Origin: Subdoligranulum variabile
GTDB taxonomy: Bacteria; Bacillota; Clostridia; Oscillospirales; Ruminococcaceae
DNA length: 64,000 nt
Assembly: GCA_004554775.1 (NCBI GenBank)
Contig: SFKI01000006.1
Coordinates: forward strand, 62,001-126,000
Direction of reading: 5' to 3'
In this document: positions 9,010 through 17,424 of the stretch, in pieces
Numbering within the stretch: position 1 is the first letter of the stretch
Layout: every line of letters starts with the position of its first letter
Program-made: the position numbers and the translations under genes
The notes under the pieces: model-generated
Seen by the model: the letters and a program-made list of their open reading frames with translations, nothing else
Told to the model about the DNA's origin: nothing
The model's database searches: none

Positions 9010-10173
9010 ATGTCTGAATTTATTCCGCTTTCTGTCCCGAATTTCGGCCCCCGCGAAGCTGAACTTGCGGGGAAAGCCATCACCTCCGGCTGGGTCTCCA
9101 CCAGCGGCGGCAAAGTCACCGAGTTTGAGGAAGCGCTGGCCGCTTACGTCGGTATGCCCCGCGCTGTGGCCTGCAACGCCGGCTCCAGCGCACTGCATCT
9201 GGCCGCCATGGCCGCCGGCATCACCCGCGGGGATGAAGTCATTGTCCCCACGCTGACCTTCATTGCTGCCGTTAACCCGCTGACCCGGTATGTCGGCGCG
9301 GAGCCCATTTTCATCGGCTGCGATGACAGCCTTTGCATCGACCCCGACGCCGTCGAGGATTTCTGCGCCAACCACTGCGAGCTGCGCGACGGCAAGCTCT
9401 ACAACAAGGCCACCGGTGCGCACGTCAAGGCGCTGGAAGCCGTGCATGTCTTTGGCAACATGGCCGATATGCCGCGCCTTGTCGCCATCGCCCGCCGCTA
9501 CAATTTGATTCTGATCGAGGATGCGACCGAGGCCCTCGGCACCCAGTGCATTGACGGCCCGTTCAAGGGCAGGTTCGCGGGCACCATCGGCGATATCGGC
9601 TGCTACAGCTTTAACGGCAACAAGATCATCACCACCGGTGCGGGCGGTGCGGTCGTTTCCAACCATCCCGATTGGGCCGAGCACGCCAAGCACCTTTCCA
9701 CCCAGGCCAAGGCCGATATGCTGCAATTTTTGCATGATGAGGTCGGCTACAACTACCGCATGACCAACGTGCAGGCCTGCCTGGGCCTGGCCCAGCTTGA
9801 ACGGCTGGAAGGCTTCATCGCCCACAAAAAGGAACTGTACGACCACTACGTTGCCGCACTGGACGGCGTCAAGGGCCTGCGCATTCTGCCGTTCCGCGAG
9901 GAAGAGTGCCGCTCCAACCATTGGTTCTTCAGCCTGTACCTGAAAGATTCCGGCCTTGACCGCGACACCGTCATTGAAAAATTGCAGGCCGAAAGGATCC
10001 AGACCCGCCCGGTCTGGGCGCTCATCCATGAGCAGGCCGACTACCCCCGCAACGAGGCCTATGCGCTCGACAAAGCCGAGGATTACCGCAAATACATCGT
10101 CAACCTGCCCTGCTCTACCAATCTGAGCATCGAGGACTGCGAGCGCGTCTGCCAGGCCGTGCTGGCCCTGTAA
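9010..10173 (+). CDS. legC: LegC-type PLP aminotransferase (DegT/DnrJ/EryC1 family)
   Basis: The start is the ATG at 9010 after GGGAGGCAG; the frame extends upstream only through the promoter region. The 387-residue protein is a fold-type I sugar aminotransferase. It has GSSALHLAAM (59-68), the DATEALGT motif (171-178), and the PLP lysine Lys205 in SFNGNKIITTG. The insertion around residues 115-145 is typical of LegC proteins, which transfer an amino group to the C4-keto position of a UDP-linked 4-keto-6-deoxy-amino sugar on the legionaminic acid route. It heads the operon. The 4,6-dehydratase that would supply its substrate is not in the window. Confidence 0.85.
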   Translation: MSEFIPLSVPNFGPREAELAGKAITSGWVSTSGGKVTEFEEALAAYVGMPRAVACNAGSSALHLAAMAAGITRGDEVIVPTLTFIAAVNPLTRYVGAEPIFIGCDDSLCIDPDAVEDFCANHCELRDGKLYNKATGAHVKALEAVHVFGNMADMPRLVAIARRYNLILIEDATEALGTQCIDGPFKGRFAGTIGDIGCYSFNGNKIITTGAGGAVVSNHPDWAEHAKHLSTQAKADMLQFLHDEVGYNYRMTNVQACLGLAQLERLEGFIAHKKELYDHYVAALDGVKGLRILPFREEECRSNHWFFSLYLKDSGLDRDTVIEKLQAERIQTRPVWALIHEQADYPRNEAYALDKAEDYRKYIVNLPCSTNLSIEDCERVCQAVLAL

Positions 10174-10200
10174 AAATACCGCCCGAAAGGGGATACACCC

Positions 10201-11250
10201 TTGATCAAAGTAGAAGAACTGTTTATCGAGCCTACCGCCACGGTACTGGAAACGCTGCGCAAGCTGGACACGACCGGCCAGCGCATCCTCTTCATCGCGC
10301 CGGAAGGTCAGCTGAAAGCCGTTATTACCGATGGAGACATCCGCAAATTTTTCCTGCGCGGCGGCACGCCCGACCAGACCATTGACCACGCTGCTAACTA
10401 CCACCCCATCAGCCTGTCGGTATCAGAGCGCGGCAAGGCCCGCGAACTGCTGCAAAAGCACTGCATCGACGCGCTGCCGATTTTGAATAAGCGCGGCGTT
10501 ATCACCGACATCGTCTTTGCCCACGGTGTGGATGTGGACAACCGCAAGCACGCTGACATCCCGGTCGTCATGATGGCGGGCGGGCTGGGCACGCGGCTGT
10601 ACCCCTACACCAAAATCCTGCCCAAACCGCTTATCCCGGTGGGGGAGCAGCCCATCGCCGAGCTGATCATGGATCGCTTCCGCGATTTCGGCTGCCACGA
10701 TTTTACGATGATCGTCAACTACAAGCGCGGCATGATCAAAAGCTATTTTGGTGAGCTGGAAAAAGATTACACCGTCAACTTTGCCGACGAGGATGTCTTT
10801 ATGGGCACCGGCGGTGGGCTTTGCCTGCTCAAAGGCAAGATGAAGTCGCCGTTTTTCTTCACCAACTGCGATACGCTGCTGGACGTGGATTTCGGCGATA
10901 TCTACGAGTATCATAAGGCCCACGGCAATCTCGTCACGATGGTCTGTGCGTTCAAGCATTATACCGTGCCTTACGGCGTAGTCGAACTGGGCGAGGACGG
11001 CGGCATTGCCGCCATGCGCGAAAAGCCGGAGCTGGACTTTTTGACCAACACCGGTGTCTACGTGGTCGAGCCCCGCGTAGTCGAGGAAATGCGCGACGGC
11101 GAAAAGATCGGCTTCCCCGATGTGATCGAGCGTTACCGCGCCGCCGGTGAAAAGGTCGGCGTGTATCCCATCAGCGAAAGCAGCTGGATGGATATGGGCC
11201 AGCTGGAAGAACTGGAAAAAATGCGACGTAAGCTGGAAAGCCAGCAGTAA
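10201..11250 (+). CDS. ptmE: CBS-domain sugar nucleotidyltransferase (PtmE-like)
   Basis: Translation probably starts at a TTG (10201) after GAAAGGGGA. Residues 1 to about 118 form two CBS motifs (SQR-like pair with VITDGDIRKF and LPILNKRGVITDIV). A nucleotidyltransferase domain follows, with AGGLGTRLYPYT and PKPLIPVGEQP (about 124-150) and later metal-binding DTLLDVDFGD. This domain order matches PtmE of the legionaminic acid pathway, described as a glucosamine-1-phosphate guanylyltransferase. GDP-GlcN is therefore the likely product, although mannose-1-phosphate type substrates cannot be excluded. The CBS pair suggests control by adenine nucleotides, which is inference. Confidence 0.82.
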   Translation: MIKVEELFIEPTATVLETLRKLDTTGQRILFIAPEGQLKAVITDGDIRKFFLRGGTPDQTIDHAANYHPISLSVSERGKARELLQKHCIDALPILNKRGVITDIVFAHGVDVDNRKHADIPVVMMAGGLGTRLYPYTKILPKPLIPVGEQPIAELIMDRFRDFGCHDFTMIVNYKRGMIKSYFGELEKDYTVNFADEDVFMGTGGGLCLLKGKMKSPFFFTNCDTLLDVDFGDIYEYHKAHGNLVTMVCAFKHYTVPYGVVELGEDGGIAAMREKPELDFLTNTGVYVVEPRVVEEMRDGEKIGFPDVIERYRAAGEKVGVYPISESSWMDMGQLEELEKMRRKLESQQ

Positions 11251-11262
11251 GGAGGGGCTGCT

Positions 11263-12258
11263 ATGCCCGTAACCATCATTGCCGAGGCCGGTGTCAACCA
11301 CAACGGCGACCTGGAAATGGCAAAAAAACTGGCCCTGACCGCCAAACAGTGCGGCGCGGACATTGTAAAATACCAGACCGCCGTGCCCGAGCTGGTCGTG
11401 AGCAAATTTGCCGAGAAAGCCGAGTACCAGAAGCAGACCACCGATGCTGCCGAAAGCCAGCTGGAGATGATCCGCAAGCTGCATTTTTCGTTCGAGGGGC
11501 ATAAGGAGCTGAAAGAATACTGTGATTCCATCGGTATCCAGTACCTTTCCGCGCCGTTTGATATCCCCAGTGTGCAGTTTTTGGGCACGCTGAACCTGCC
11601 ACTCATCAAAGTTCCATCCGGCGAGATCACCAACCTGCCGTACCTGGAAGAAGTCGCCAAGCTGCACACCCCCGTGCTGCTTTCTACCGGCATGAGCAAT
11701 TTGAATGAAATTACCGACGCCCTCGGTATTCTCGATGACGGCGGCTGCCCCGAGGTCACGGTGCTGCACTGTAACACCCAGTATCCCACCCCGTACGAGG
11801 ACGCCAACCTGACCGCCATGCTGGAACTGATGGATCAGTTCGGCCTGCCGGTCGGCCTGTCGGACCACACCCCCGGGTGGGAGTGCGACGTTGCCGCCGT
11901 GGTGCTGGGCGCGCAGGTCATCGAAAAGCACTTTACGCTGGACAAATCCCTGCCTGGCCCTGACCAGAAGGCCAGCCTCGACCCCGCCGAGTTCAAGGCG
12001 ATGGTCGATGCCGTGCGCCATGTGGAAGCTGCCCTCGGCGACGGCCACAAGCACCTGACCGAGAGCGAAGCCCCCAACAAGGCCGTGGCCCGCAAAAGCA
12101 TCGTGGCCGCGCGTGCCATCCGGGCAGGGGAGACCTTCACCGCTGACAACCTGACGACCAAGCGCCCCGGGGATGGCATTTCCCCCATGCGCTGGTACGA
12201 AGTTTTGGGCAAGACCGCCAAGCGCGACTTTGCCGAGGATGAAAAAATCGAGCTGTAA
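11263..12258 (+). CDS. neuB: N-acetylneuraminate/legionaminate synthase (NeuB family)
   Basis: The 331-residue protein begins with AEAGVNHNGDLEMAKKL, the NeuB signature, and carries PLIKVPSGEITNLPYLEE and LSTGMSNLNEI of the TIM barrel. The C-terminal SAF domain (about 272-331) contains VARKSIVAARAIRAGETF. The enzyme condenses phosphoenolpyruvate with a six-carbon N-acetyl amino sugar to form a nine-carbon nonulosonic acid. The LegC and PtmE neighbours favour the legionaminic acid branch over plain N-acetylneuraminate. AAGGAGGGG precedes the ATG. Confidence 0.92.
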   Translation: MPVTIIAEAGVNHNGDLEMAKKLALTAKQCGADIVKYQTAVPELVVSKFAEKAEYQKQTTDAAESQLEMIRKLHFSFEGHKELKEYCDSIGIQYLSAPFDIPSVQFLGTLNLPLIKVPSGEITNLPYLEEVAKLHTPVLLSTGMSNLNEITDALGILDDGGCPEVTVLHCNTQYPTPYEDANLTAMLELMDQFGLPVGLSDHTPGWECDVAAVVLGAQVIEKHFTLDKSLPGPDQKASLDPAEFKAMVDAVRHVEAALGDGHKHLTESEAPNKAVARKSIVAARAIRAGETFTADNLTTKRPGDGISPMRWYEVLGKTAKRDFAEDEKIEL

Positions 12259-12267
12259 CGAGGTTTT

Positions 12268-13455
12268 ATGCGCACGATTTGTGTAGTGACCGCCACACGG
12301 GCGGAATACGGCCTGCTGCGCCCGGTGGTGCAAAAACTGGCAGCGTCGCCCGCGCTGCGTCTGCAGCTGGTAGCCACCGGCGCGCACCTCTGCCCGCGTC
12401 TGGGCGAGACCGTGCGGGAGATCGAAGCCGACGGTGTGCCCATCGCGGCACGTCTGCCGATTTTTATTGGCGACGAAAACGAGCCGGTCGCTGTGGCCAT
12501 CGCCCGCACGCTGACGGTATTTGACGCTTATTTTGCCGCCCACCGCCCCGACGCCGTGCTGCTGCTGGGCGACCGATTTGAAATTTTCGCCGTAGCCACC
12601 GCTGCTGCGGCGCGGCATATCCCCATCGCCCATATTTCAGGCGGGGACGTGACCCTTGGCGCGGCTGATGAATATTACCGCCACTGCATCACCAAAATGG
12701 CGGCGGTGCATTTCCCGTCCTGCGCCGACAGCGCCGCGCGGCTCGTCCGCATGGGCGAAGCGCCCGAGACCGTCTTTTGCGTGGGCGGCCTGGGCGATGA
12801 AAACATCCGCACCCTGCCCAAAATGAGCCGGGAGAAATTGTGTACTTCAACGGGCCTGCCGTTGCAGCAGCCCTTTGCGCTTGTCACCTACCACCCCGAG
12901 ACCTCTGCCGATGCCGGTTCACCCGCCGCCCAGAGCGAAGCACTTTGCCGGGCGATGGCAGCTGTGCCCGGCGTCTACTGGCTCATCACAGGCTCCAACG
13001 CCGACGCGGGCGGGCAGATCTGCACGGCCCGCATGCAGCGTTTTGCCGCCGAGCACCCCGACCGCGCCGGGTTCATCCAAAGCCTGGGGCTGCGGCGGTA
13101 CCTTTCGGCCATGCAGTACGCCGCGCTGGTGGCGGGCAACTCGTCCTCCGGCGTGGTGGAAACGCCCACCTTTAAAGTACCCACCGTCAACATCGGCCAG
13201 CGGCAGGCCGGGCGCGCCATCTGCGCCAATGTGCTGTGCTGCGCGGCAGAAGAACCGGCCATCGAAGCCGCCCTGCGCCGCGCCCTGACCCCCGCATTTG
13301 CCGCCATCGCCGCCACAGCCCAAAGCCCCTACGGCGGCGGAGATACCAGCGGTAAGATCTGCACCGTGCTGGCGAACTTCGATTTCACAAAACCCAAGCA
13401 ATTTTATGACGGCCCTGTGCCGGAATTTGACCCCCAAAGGAGCGTTTTGGTATGA
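12268..13455 (+). CDS. neuC: Nucleotide-sugar 2-epimerase, hydrolysing (NeuC/LegG family)
   Basis: This 395-residue protein starts TATRAEYGLLRPVV, as NeuC proteins do. It has LLGDRFEIFAVATAA (about 92-106), the HISGGDVTLGAADE motif (about 117-130) and the C-terminal GNSSSGVVE that binds the nucleotide. NeuC/LegG enzymes release a mannosamine-type sugar from a UDP- or GDP-linked precursor with inversion at C2, giving the acceptor for NeuB. Its ATGA overlap with the following gene indicates translational coupling. Confidence 0.9.
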   Translation: MRTICVVTATRAEYGLLRPVVQKLAASPALRLQLVATGAHLCPRLGETVREIEADGVPIAARLPIFIGDENEPVAVAIARTLTVFDAYFAAHRPDAVLLLGDRFEIFAVATAAAARHIPIAHISGGDVTLGAADEYYRHCITKMAAVHFPSCADSAARLVRMGEAPETVFCVGGLGDENIRTLPKMSREKLCTSTGLPLQQPFALVTYHPETSADAGSPAAQSEALCRAMAAVPGVYWLITGSNADAGGQICTARMQRFAAEHPDRAGFIQSLGLRRYLSAMQYAALVAGNSSSGVVETPTFKVPTVNIGQRQAGRAICANVLCCAAEEPAIEAALRRALTPAFAAIAATAQSPYGGGDTSGKICTVLANFDFTKPKQFYDGPVPEFDPQRSVLV

Positions 13456-14429
13456 AACTTCTGATCGTTGGCCTGGGCAGCATGGGCAAGCGCCGCGCGC
13501 GCCTGTCCAAAGGCATTGATGCCGCTATCCGTATTGTCGGCGTGGATACCGCCGACGCCCGCCGCGCCGAAGCGTGCAGCCTGGGCCTGGCCGATGCCGC
13601 CTATCCCACCATTGCCGAGGCCGTCGCTGCCGAGCGCCCCGACGCCGCGTTGGTCTGCACCGCGCCGCTCTCCCATGCCGCCGTCATCGGTGAACTGCTT
13701 GACAACGGCCTGCCCGTTTTTACCGAGCTGAACCTGGTCGGGGACGGCTACGCCGAGAACATGGCTAAGGCGGCAGCCAAAAATCTGCCGCTGTTCCTCT
13801 CGTCCACCATGCTGTACCGCCGCGAAACGCAGTACATCAAACAGCAGGTGCAGGCGTTTGGCAAGCCGGTGCACTATATCTACCACATCGGCCAGTATCT
13901 TCCGGACTGGCACCCCTGGGAGAACTACAAAAACTTTTTTGTTGGCAACGCCCGCACCGGCGGCGTGCGCGAAATTTTCGGCATAGACCTGCCCTGGCTG
14001 CTGGATGCGTTCGGCGATGTTGAGTCCGTCACCGTGCAAAAGGATACGATTAGCGATCTGGGTTTGCCGTACCCCGACTGTGTGACCCTGCTGCTGCGCC
14101 ACAAAAGCGGTGTGCAGGGCGTGCTCGCGGCGGACGTTGTCAGCCGCAAGGCTGTGCGCAGCTTTGAGTGCTTCGGCGATGGCATCCATCTTTTCTGGGA
14201 GGGCAACCCCAAAGCCTTGTACGAGTTCAAGGACGGTGACAAGCAGCCTGTGAACACCTACGCCAGCTTTGAACATGACAGCCGCTACAGCGACAATATC
14301 GTTGAGAACGCCTATGTGGACGAGTTGACGAACTTTTTCGGCGTGCTGAACGGCACCGAAACGCCGCGCTGGAGTTTTGCAAAGGACCTTGCGGCCATCC
14401 GGCTGATGGACAAGATCGAGGAGGCCTGA
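13452..14429 (+). CDS. Gfo/Idh/MocA-type oxidoreductase lacking the EKP lysine
   Basis: The 325-residue protein has a Rossmann nucleotide-binding start (LLIVGLGSMGKRRARL, 2-17) and the two-domain build of Gfo/Idh/MocA sugar dehydrogenases. The usual EKP motif at the end of the Rossmann domain is replaced by TELNL, so the catalytic/NAD-positioning lysine is missing. The region QYLPDWHPWENYK closely parallels SYLPDWRPGVDYR in the next gene, so the two are probably related paralogues. It overlaps neuC by ATGA. A redox step on the nonulosonate precursor, or a non-catalytic partner of the second oxidoreductase, is possible. Confidence 0.75.
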   Translation: MKLLIVGLGSMGKRRARLSKGIDAAIRIVGVDTADARRAEACSLGLADAAYPTIAEAVAAERPDAALVCTAPLSHAAVIGELLDNGLPVFTELNLVGDGYAENMAKAAAKNLPLFLSSTMLYRRETQYIKQQVQAFGKPVHYIYHIGQYLPDWHPWENYKNFFVGNARTGGVREIFGIDLPWLLDAFGDVESVTVQKDTISDLGLPYPDCVTLLLRHKSGVQGVLAADVVSRKAVRSFECFGDGIHLFWEGNPKALYEFKDGDKQPVNTYASFEHDSRYSDNIVENAYVDELTNFFGVLNGTETPRWSFAKDLAAIRLMDKIEEA

Positions 14430-14432
14430 CCC

Positions 14433-15389
14433 ATGGATCCAAAGCGTCAAATCACAGCGCTGTTTGTGGGGTTGGGGTCCATCGGCACCCGCCACCTAAA
14501 AAACCTGCATAACCTTTGCACCGACCGCGGCTGGACCTTGCAGGCCGACGCGCTGCGCAGCGACCTGCAACGCCCCCTGCGGGACGGCGTGGCCGACCTG
14601 CTGCACGCGCAGTACACCGACCTGGCCAATGCCCCCGCGCAGTATGATATGGTGTTCATCACCAACCCCACCAGCCTGCATGCCGAAGCATTGCAGCAGG
14701 TGCGCGGGCGCGGCAAGGCACTTTTTATCGAAAAGCCGATCTTTTCTGCCGAACAGACGGGCCTGGACCTGGCTGGCTATCTGCCCGCCGACCAGAAAGC
14801 CTACGTCGCGGCCCCCATGCGCTGGTGCGGTGTGATGCTGGCCCTCAAGGACCTGCTGCCCACGCTGCACCCCTACTGCGCGCGGGTCATCTGCTCCAGC
14901 TATCTGCCGGATTGGCGGCCCGGCGTCGATTACCGCACGGTCTACAGCGCGCACAAGGCGCTGGGTGGCGGCGTAACCATCGACCTCATCCATGAATGGG
15001 ACTACCTCGTCGACCTGTTCGGCGTGCCGCAGAAGCTGTACAATTTCAAGGGGACCTACTCGGACCTCGAAATTGACTCCGACGATCTGTCGGTTTACAT
15101 CGCGCAGTATCCGACCCTGTTGGCCGAGGTGCATCTCGATTACTTTGGCCGCGGCTATCGGCGCAGCATCGAGCTTTTCTGCCGCGACGGCAGCTATTTG
15201 GCCGATTTTGGCGCCGGTACGCTGACCCTGCCCGACGGTACCGTGCAGCATTACGAGGAGGACGTCAACCGCCGGTACGAGCGCGAGATCGAGTATTTTG
15301 CCGACTACGCCATGGGCGATGCGCAGCAAAGCTGCAACCCGCCCGCGCTGGCGCTGGACGTTTTGAAACTGACTTTGGGGGAACATTGA
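14433..15389 (+). CDS. Gfo/Idh/MocA-type oxidoreductase
   Basis: The 318-residue protein carries FVGLGSIGTRHLKNL (about 11-25) as dinucleotide-binding motif and keeps IEKPIF, the canonical EKP motif, with later HEWDYLVDLFG in place of the usual dehydrogenase His/Asp region. It follows the first oxidoreductase by 3 bases and ends just before neuA. NAD(P)-dependent oxidation or reduction of a sugar intermediate in the nonulosonate pathway is the family-based expectation; the substrate is unknown. Confidence 0.8.
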   Translation: MDPKRQITALFVGLGSIGTRHLKNLHNLCTDRGWTLQADALRSDLQRPLRDGVADLLHAQYTDLANAPAQYDMVFITNPTSLHAEALQQVRGRGKALFIEKPIFSAEQTGLDLAGYLPADQKAYVAAPMRWCGVMLALKDLLPTLHPYCARVICSSYLPDWRPGVDYRTVYSAHKALGGGVTIDLIHEWDYLVDLFGVPQKLYNFKGTYSDLEIDSDDLSVYIAQYPTLLAEVHLDYFGRGYRRSIELFCRDGSYLADFGAGTLTLPDGTVQHYEEDVNRRYEREIEYFADYAMGDAQQSCNPPALALDVLKLTLGEH

Positions 15390-15390
15390 A

Positions 15391-16155
15391 ATGAATCGCC
15401 TGCTTATCACAATTTGCGGCCGCGCAGGCAGCAAAGGCTTTAAAAACAAAAACCTGAAAGTTTTCTGCGGTAAACCGTTGGTTTATTACTCGCTGAGCGC
15501 GGCAGAACTCTTCATCAAAAACCACCCGGAGCTGCAAGTGGACGTGGCCCTCAACACTGATAGTGAGGACCTTGCCAAGCTGGTAGCCGCACAGTACCCC
15601 GAGGTCGTCTATCTGCCTCGCGGGGCCGAGCTGGGCGGCGACCGCGTGCCCAAGATGGCCGTCTATCAGGACAGCCTGCGCCGCATGGAAGAGCGCACCG
15701 GCCAGCCGTATGACTGGCACATGGATCTGGACATCACCAGCCCGCTGCGCACCGCCGCCGATATCGAGAACGCTTTTGCCGAAAAACAGCAGCGTGACGA
15801 TCTCGACCTCGTGTTCAGCGTCTGCGAAGCCCGCCGCAACCCGTGGTTCAACATGGTCAAGACCGTGGACGACCACGTCGAGCAGGTCTGCCGCAGCGAG
15901 TTCACCGGCCGCCAGCAGGCCCCGGATGTATATGACGTCAATGCGTCGATTTACGTGTTCAAGCGTGACTTTTTGGCCAGCAATACCGACGGCATGCTCT
16001 GGCGTGGCAAAATCGGCATCAGCGTCATGATGGACACCGGCATCATTGATATCGACTCTGAGCATGACTACCTGCTGATGGAAGCCATCGCGCAGCATCT
16101 GTACGCCCACTACCCGGAATTTGACGCTGTACGGGAGAATATCCGTGGAGAATAA
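15391..16155 (+). CDS. neuA: CMP-nonulosonate synthetase (NeuA/LegF family)
   Basis: The 254-residue protein starts with TICGRAGSKGFKNKNLK, the CTP-binding signature of acylneuraminate cytidylyltransferases. It also has HMDLDITSPLRT (about 110-121) and VYDVNASIYVFKRDFL. It activates the nonulosonic acid with CTP to give the CMP-sugar used by glycosyltransferases. No CMP-dependent sialyl- or legionaminyltransferase is recognisable in the window. The downstream exporter gene starts inside its 3' end. Confidence 0.92.
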   Translation: MNRLLITICGRAGSKGFKNKNLKVFCGKPLVYYSLSAAELFIKNHPELQVDVALNTDSEDLAKLVAAQYPEVVYLPRGAELGGDRVPKMAVYQDSLRRMEERTGQPYDWHMDLDITSPLRTAADIENAFAEKQQRDDLDLVFSVCEARRNPWFNMVKTVDDHVEQVCRSEFTGRQQAPDVYDVNASIYVFKRDFLASNTDGMLWRGKIGISVMMDTGIIDIDSEHDYLLMEAIAQHLYAHYPEFDAVRENIRGE

Positions 16156-16921
16156 CCTGCTGGAGCGTGCAGCTGACCTGGTGATGGACGCCGGGCAGAC
16201 CCTGCTGGAAAACGGCGGCGAGGTGTTTCGCGTACAGCAGACGATGGAGATCATGGCTCACAGCCTGGGTGTGCGGGATTTCCACGTCTACGTGTTGTCC
16301 AACGGCATCTTTGCGTCGGCGTCGATGGGCAGTGCCCACAACGTCAGTCTCATCCGCCATGTACCCGCCGTGACCATCCATCTGGGCCGGGTCGAAGCCG
16401 TCAACGAGCTCTCGCGCGAGCTGGCCGCCGGTCAATTGGGGGTAGAGGACGCCGAAGCCCGCTTGCAGCAGGCGCGGGCGCTGCCCTGCACGTCCACCTG
16501 GGGGGAGCGGCTGGCCTGCATCGTGGGCGCGGCCGGGTTTGCCTACCTGTTCGGCGGTACGCCGCTGGATGCCGCCGTGGCGGCGGTGGCGGGCCTGTTT
16601 GAAATTCTGATCTGCCAGTGGTTTGGTGCGCACAAGATCAACCGCATCTTTACCGATATCGTGGCGGCGTTTGCCTGCACGATCTGGTCGGTCGGGGTGC
16701 AGGCGGTGCTGCCCGCCGTCAACGCCAACGCGGCCATCATCGGCGCGCTGATGGTATTGACGCCCGGTGTTGCCCTGACGATGGGCGTGCGCGATATTTT
16801 GAACGGCGACTACCTTTCAGGCTCCATCCGCCTGCTGGATGCGGTGCTCATCGCGGGCAGCATTGCGTGCGGCGTGGTGCTGGGCTGGCTCGTTATCCAT
16901 GGATTGGGGGTGGCCGCATGA
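16145..16921 (+). CDS. Threonine/serine exporter family, ThrE N-terminal (DUF1212) subunit
   Basis: The likely start is the GTG at 16145 after GGGAGA, overlapping the end of neuA by 11 bases; a TTG at 16121 lacks a ribosome binding site. The 258-residue product has a cytoplasmic part with NGGEVFRVQQTMEIMAHSLG, then about five membrane segments. This is the N-terminal half of the ThrE amino acid exporter family. The following gene supplies the C-terminal half and overlaps by ATGA, so the two form a split exporter like YjjP/YjjB. A link to nonulosonate synthesis is not evident; readthrough from the operon is likely. Confidence 0.85.
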   Translation: MENNLLERAADLVMDAGQTLLENGGEVFRVQQTMEIMAHSLGVRDFHVYVLSNGIFASASMGSAHNVSLIRHVPAVTIHLGRVEAVNELSRELAAGQLGVEDAEARLQQARALPCTSTWGERLACIVGAAGFAYLFGGTPLDAAVAAVAGLFEILICQWFGAHKINRIFTDIVAAFACTIWSVGVQAVLPAVNANAAIIGALMVLTPGVALTMGVRDILNGDYLSGSIRLLDAVLIAGSIACGVVLGWLVIHGLGVAA

Positions 16922-17367
16922 CCCCGCTCTGGACAGACTACTTTACCCAGTTTGTGGTGGCCGTCATTGCCACCATCAGCTTCGGCATCACCTTCCACGT
17001 GCCCAAACGGCACTACCTGGCGGGCGGCCTGACCGGCGCGGTGGGCTGGATGGTCTACATCCTCTGCTTTGACCTGCTGGGCGTTACGGCCCCCGTCGCG
17101 GTGCTGATCGCCACGCTGCCGCTCACGCTCTGCGCGCGGTTCTTCTCGGTCTGCCATAAGGCACCCGTTACGGTGTTTTTGCTGCCTGGCATCTTCCCGC
17201 TGGTGCCGGGGGCGGGCATCTACTACACCGCCTACTATTTCCTGCGGGACGACCGCAGCCTGTTCTTGAATAAGGGCGTGGAAACGCTGAAAATTGCCCT
17301 GGCACTGGCCTTAGGCATTGCGCTGGTGTGCAGTCTGCCGCTGCCCGGGCGCGACCATAAAAAATAA
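16918..17367 (+). CDS. Threonine/serine exporter family, ThrE C-terminal (DUF3815-type) subunit
   Basis: Starting at the ATG that overlaps the previous stop (ATGA), this 149-residue protein has four to five membrane segments and contains LLPGIFPLVPGAGIYYTAYY, the hallmark PGxxPLVPG motif of the small ThrE-type subunit. It should pair with the preceding protein to export threonine/serine or, in some anaerobes, dicarboxylates such as succinate. It is the last gene before a bidirectional terminator. Confidence 0.88.
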   Translation: MTPLWTDYFTQFVVAVIATISFGITFHVPKRHYLAGGLTGAVGWMVYILCFDLLGVTAPVAVLIATLPLTLCARFFSVCHKAPVTVFLLPGIFPLVPGAGIYYTAYYFLRDDRSLFLNKGVETLKIALALALGIALVCSLPLPGRDHKK

Positions 17368-17369
17368 AG

Positions 17370-17415
17370 GCATCCGCTTACCGTGTGTAAAAACAACGGT
17401 AAGCGGATGCTTTTT
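17370..17415. terminator. Bidirectional terminator between convergent genes
   Basis: A perfect 15-bp stem (17370-17384 with 17396-17410) is flanked by TTTTT on the right and an A-rich run on the left. It can therefore stop both the exporter operon and the minus-strand amylase gene. Confidence 0.88.
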
Positions 17416-17424
17416 GCGTATCAA

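Noticed and set aside
8407..12633. Long minus-strand open frames (665 and 736 codons) opposite the nonulosonate operon
   Set aside because: They mirror strongly supported plus-strand enzymes and have no ribosome binding site or family motif.
16121..16921. TTG at 16121 as the start of the first ThrE-type gene
   Set aside because: It has no ribosome binding site and would lengthen the overlap with neuA; the GTG at 16145 has GGGAGA at suitable distance.
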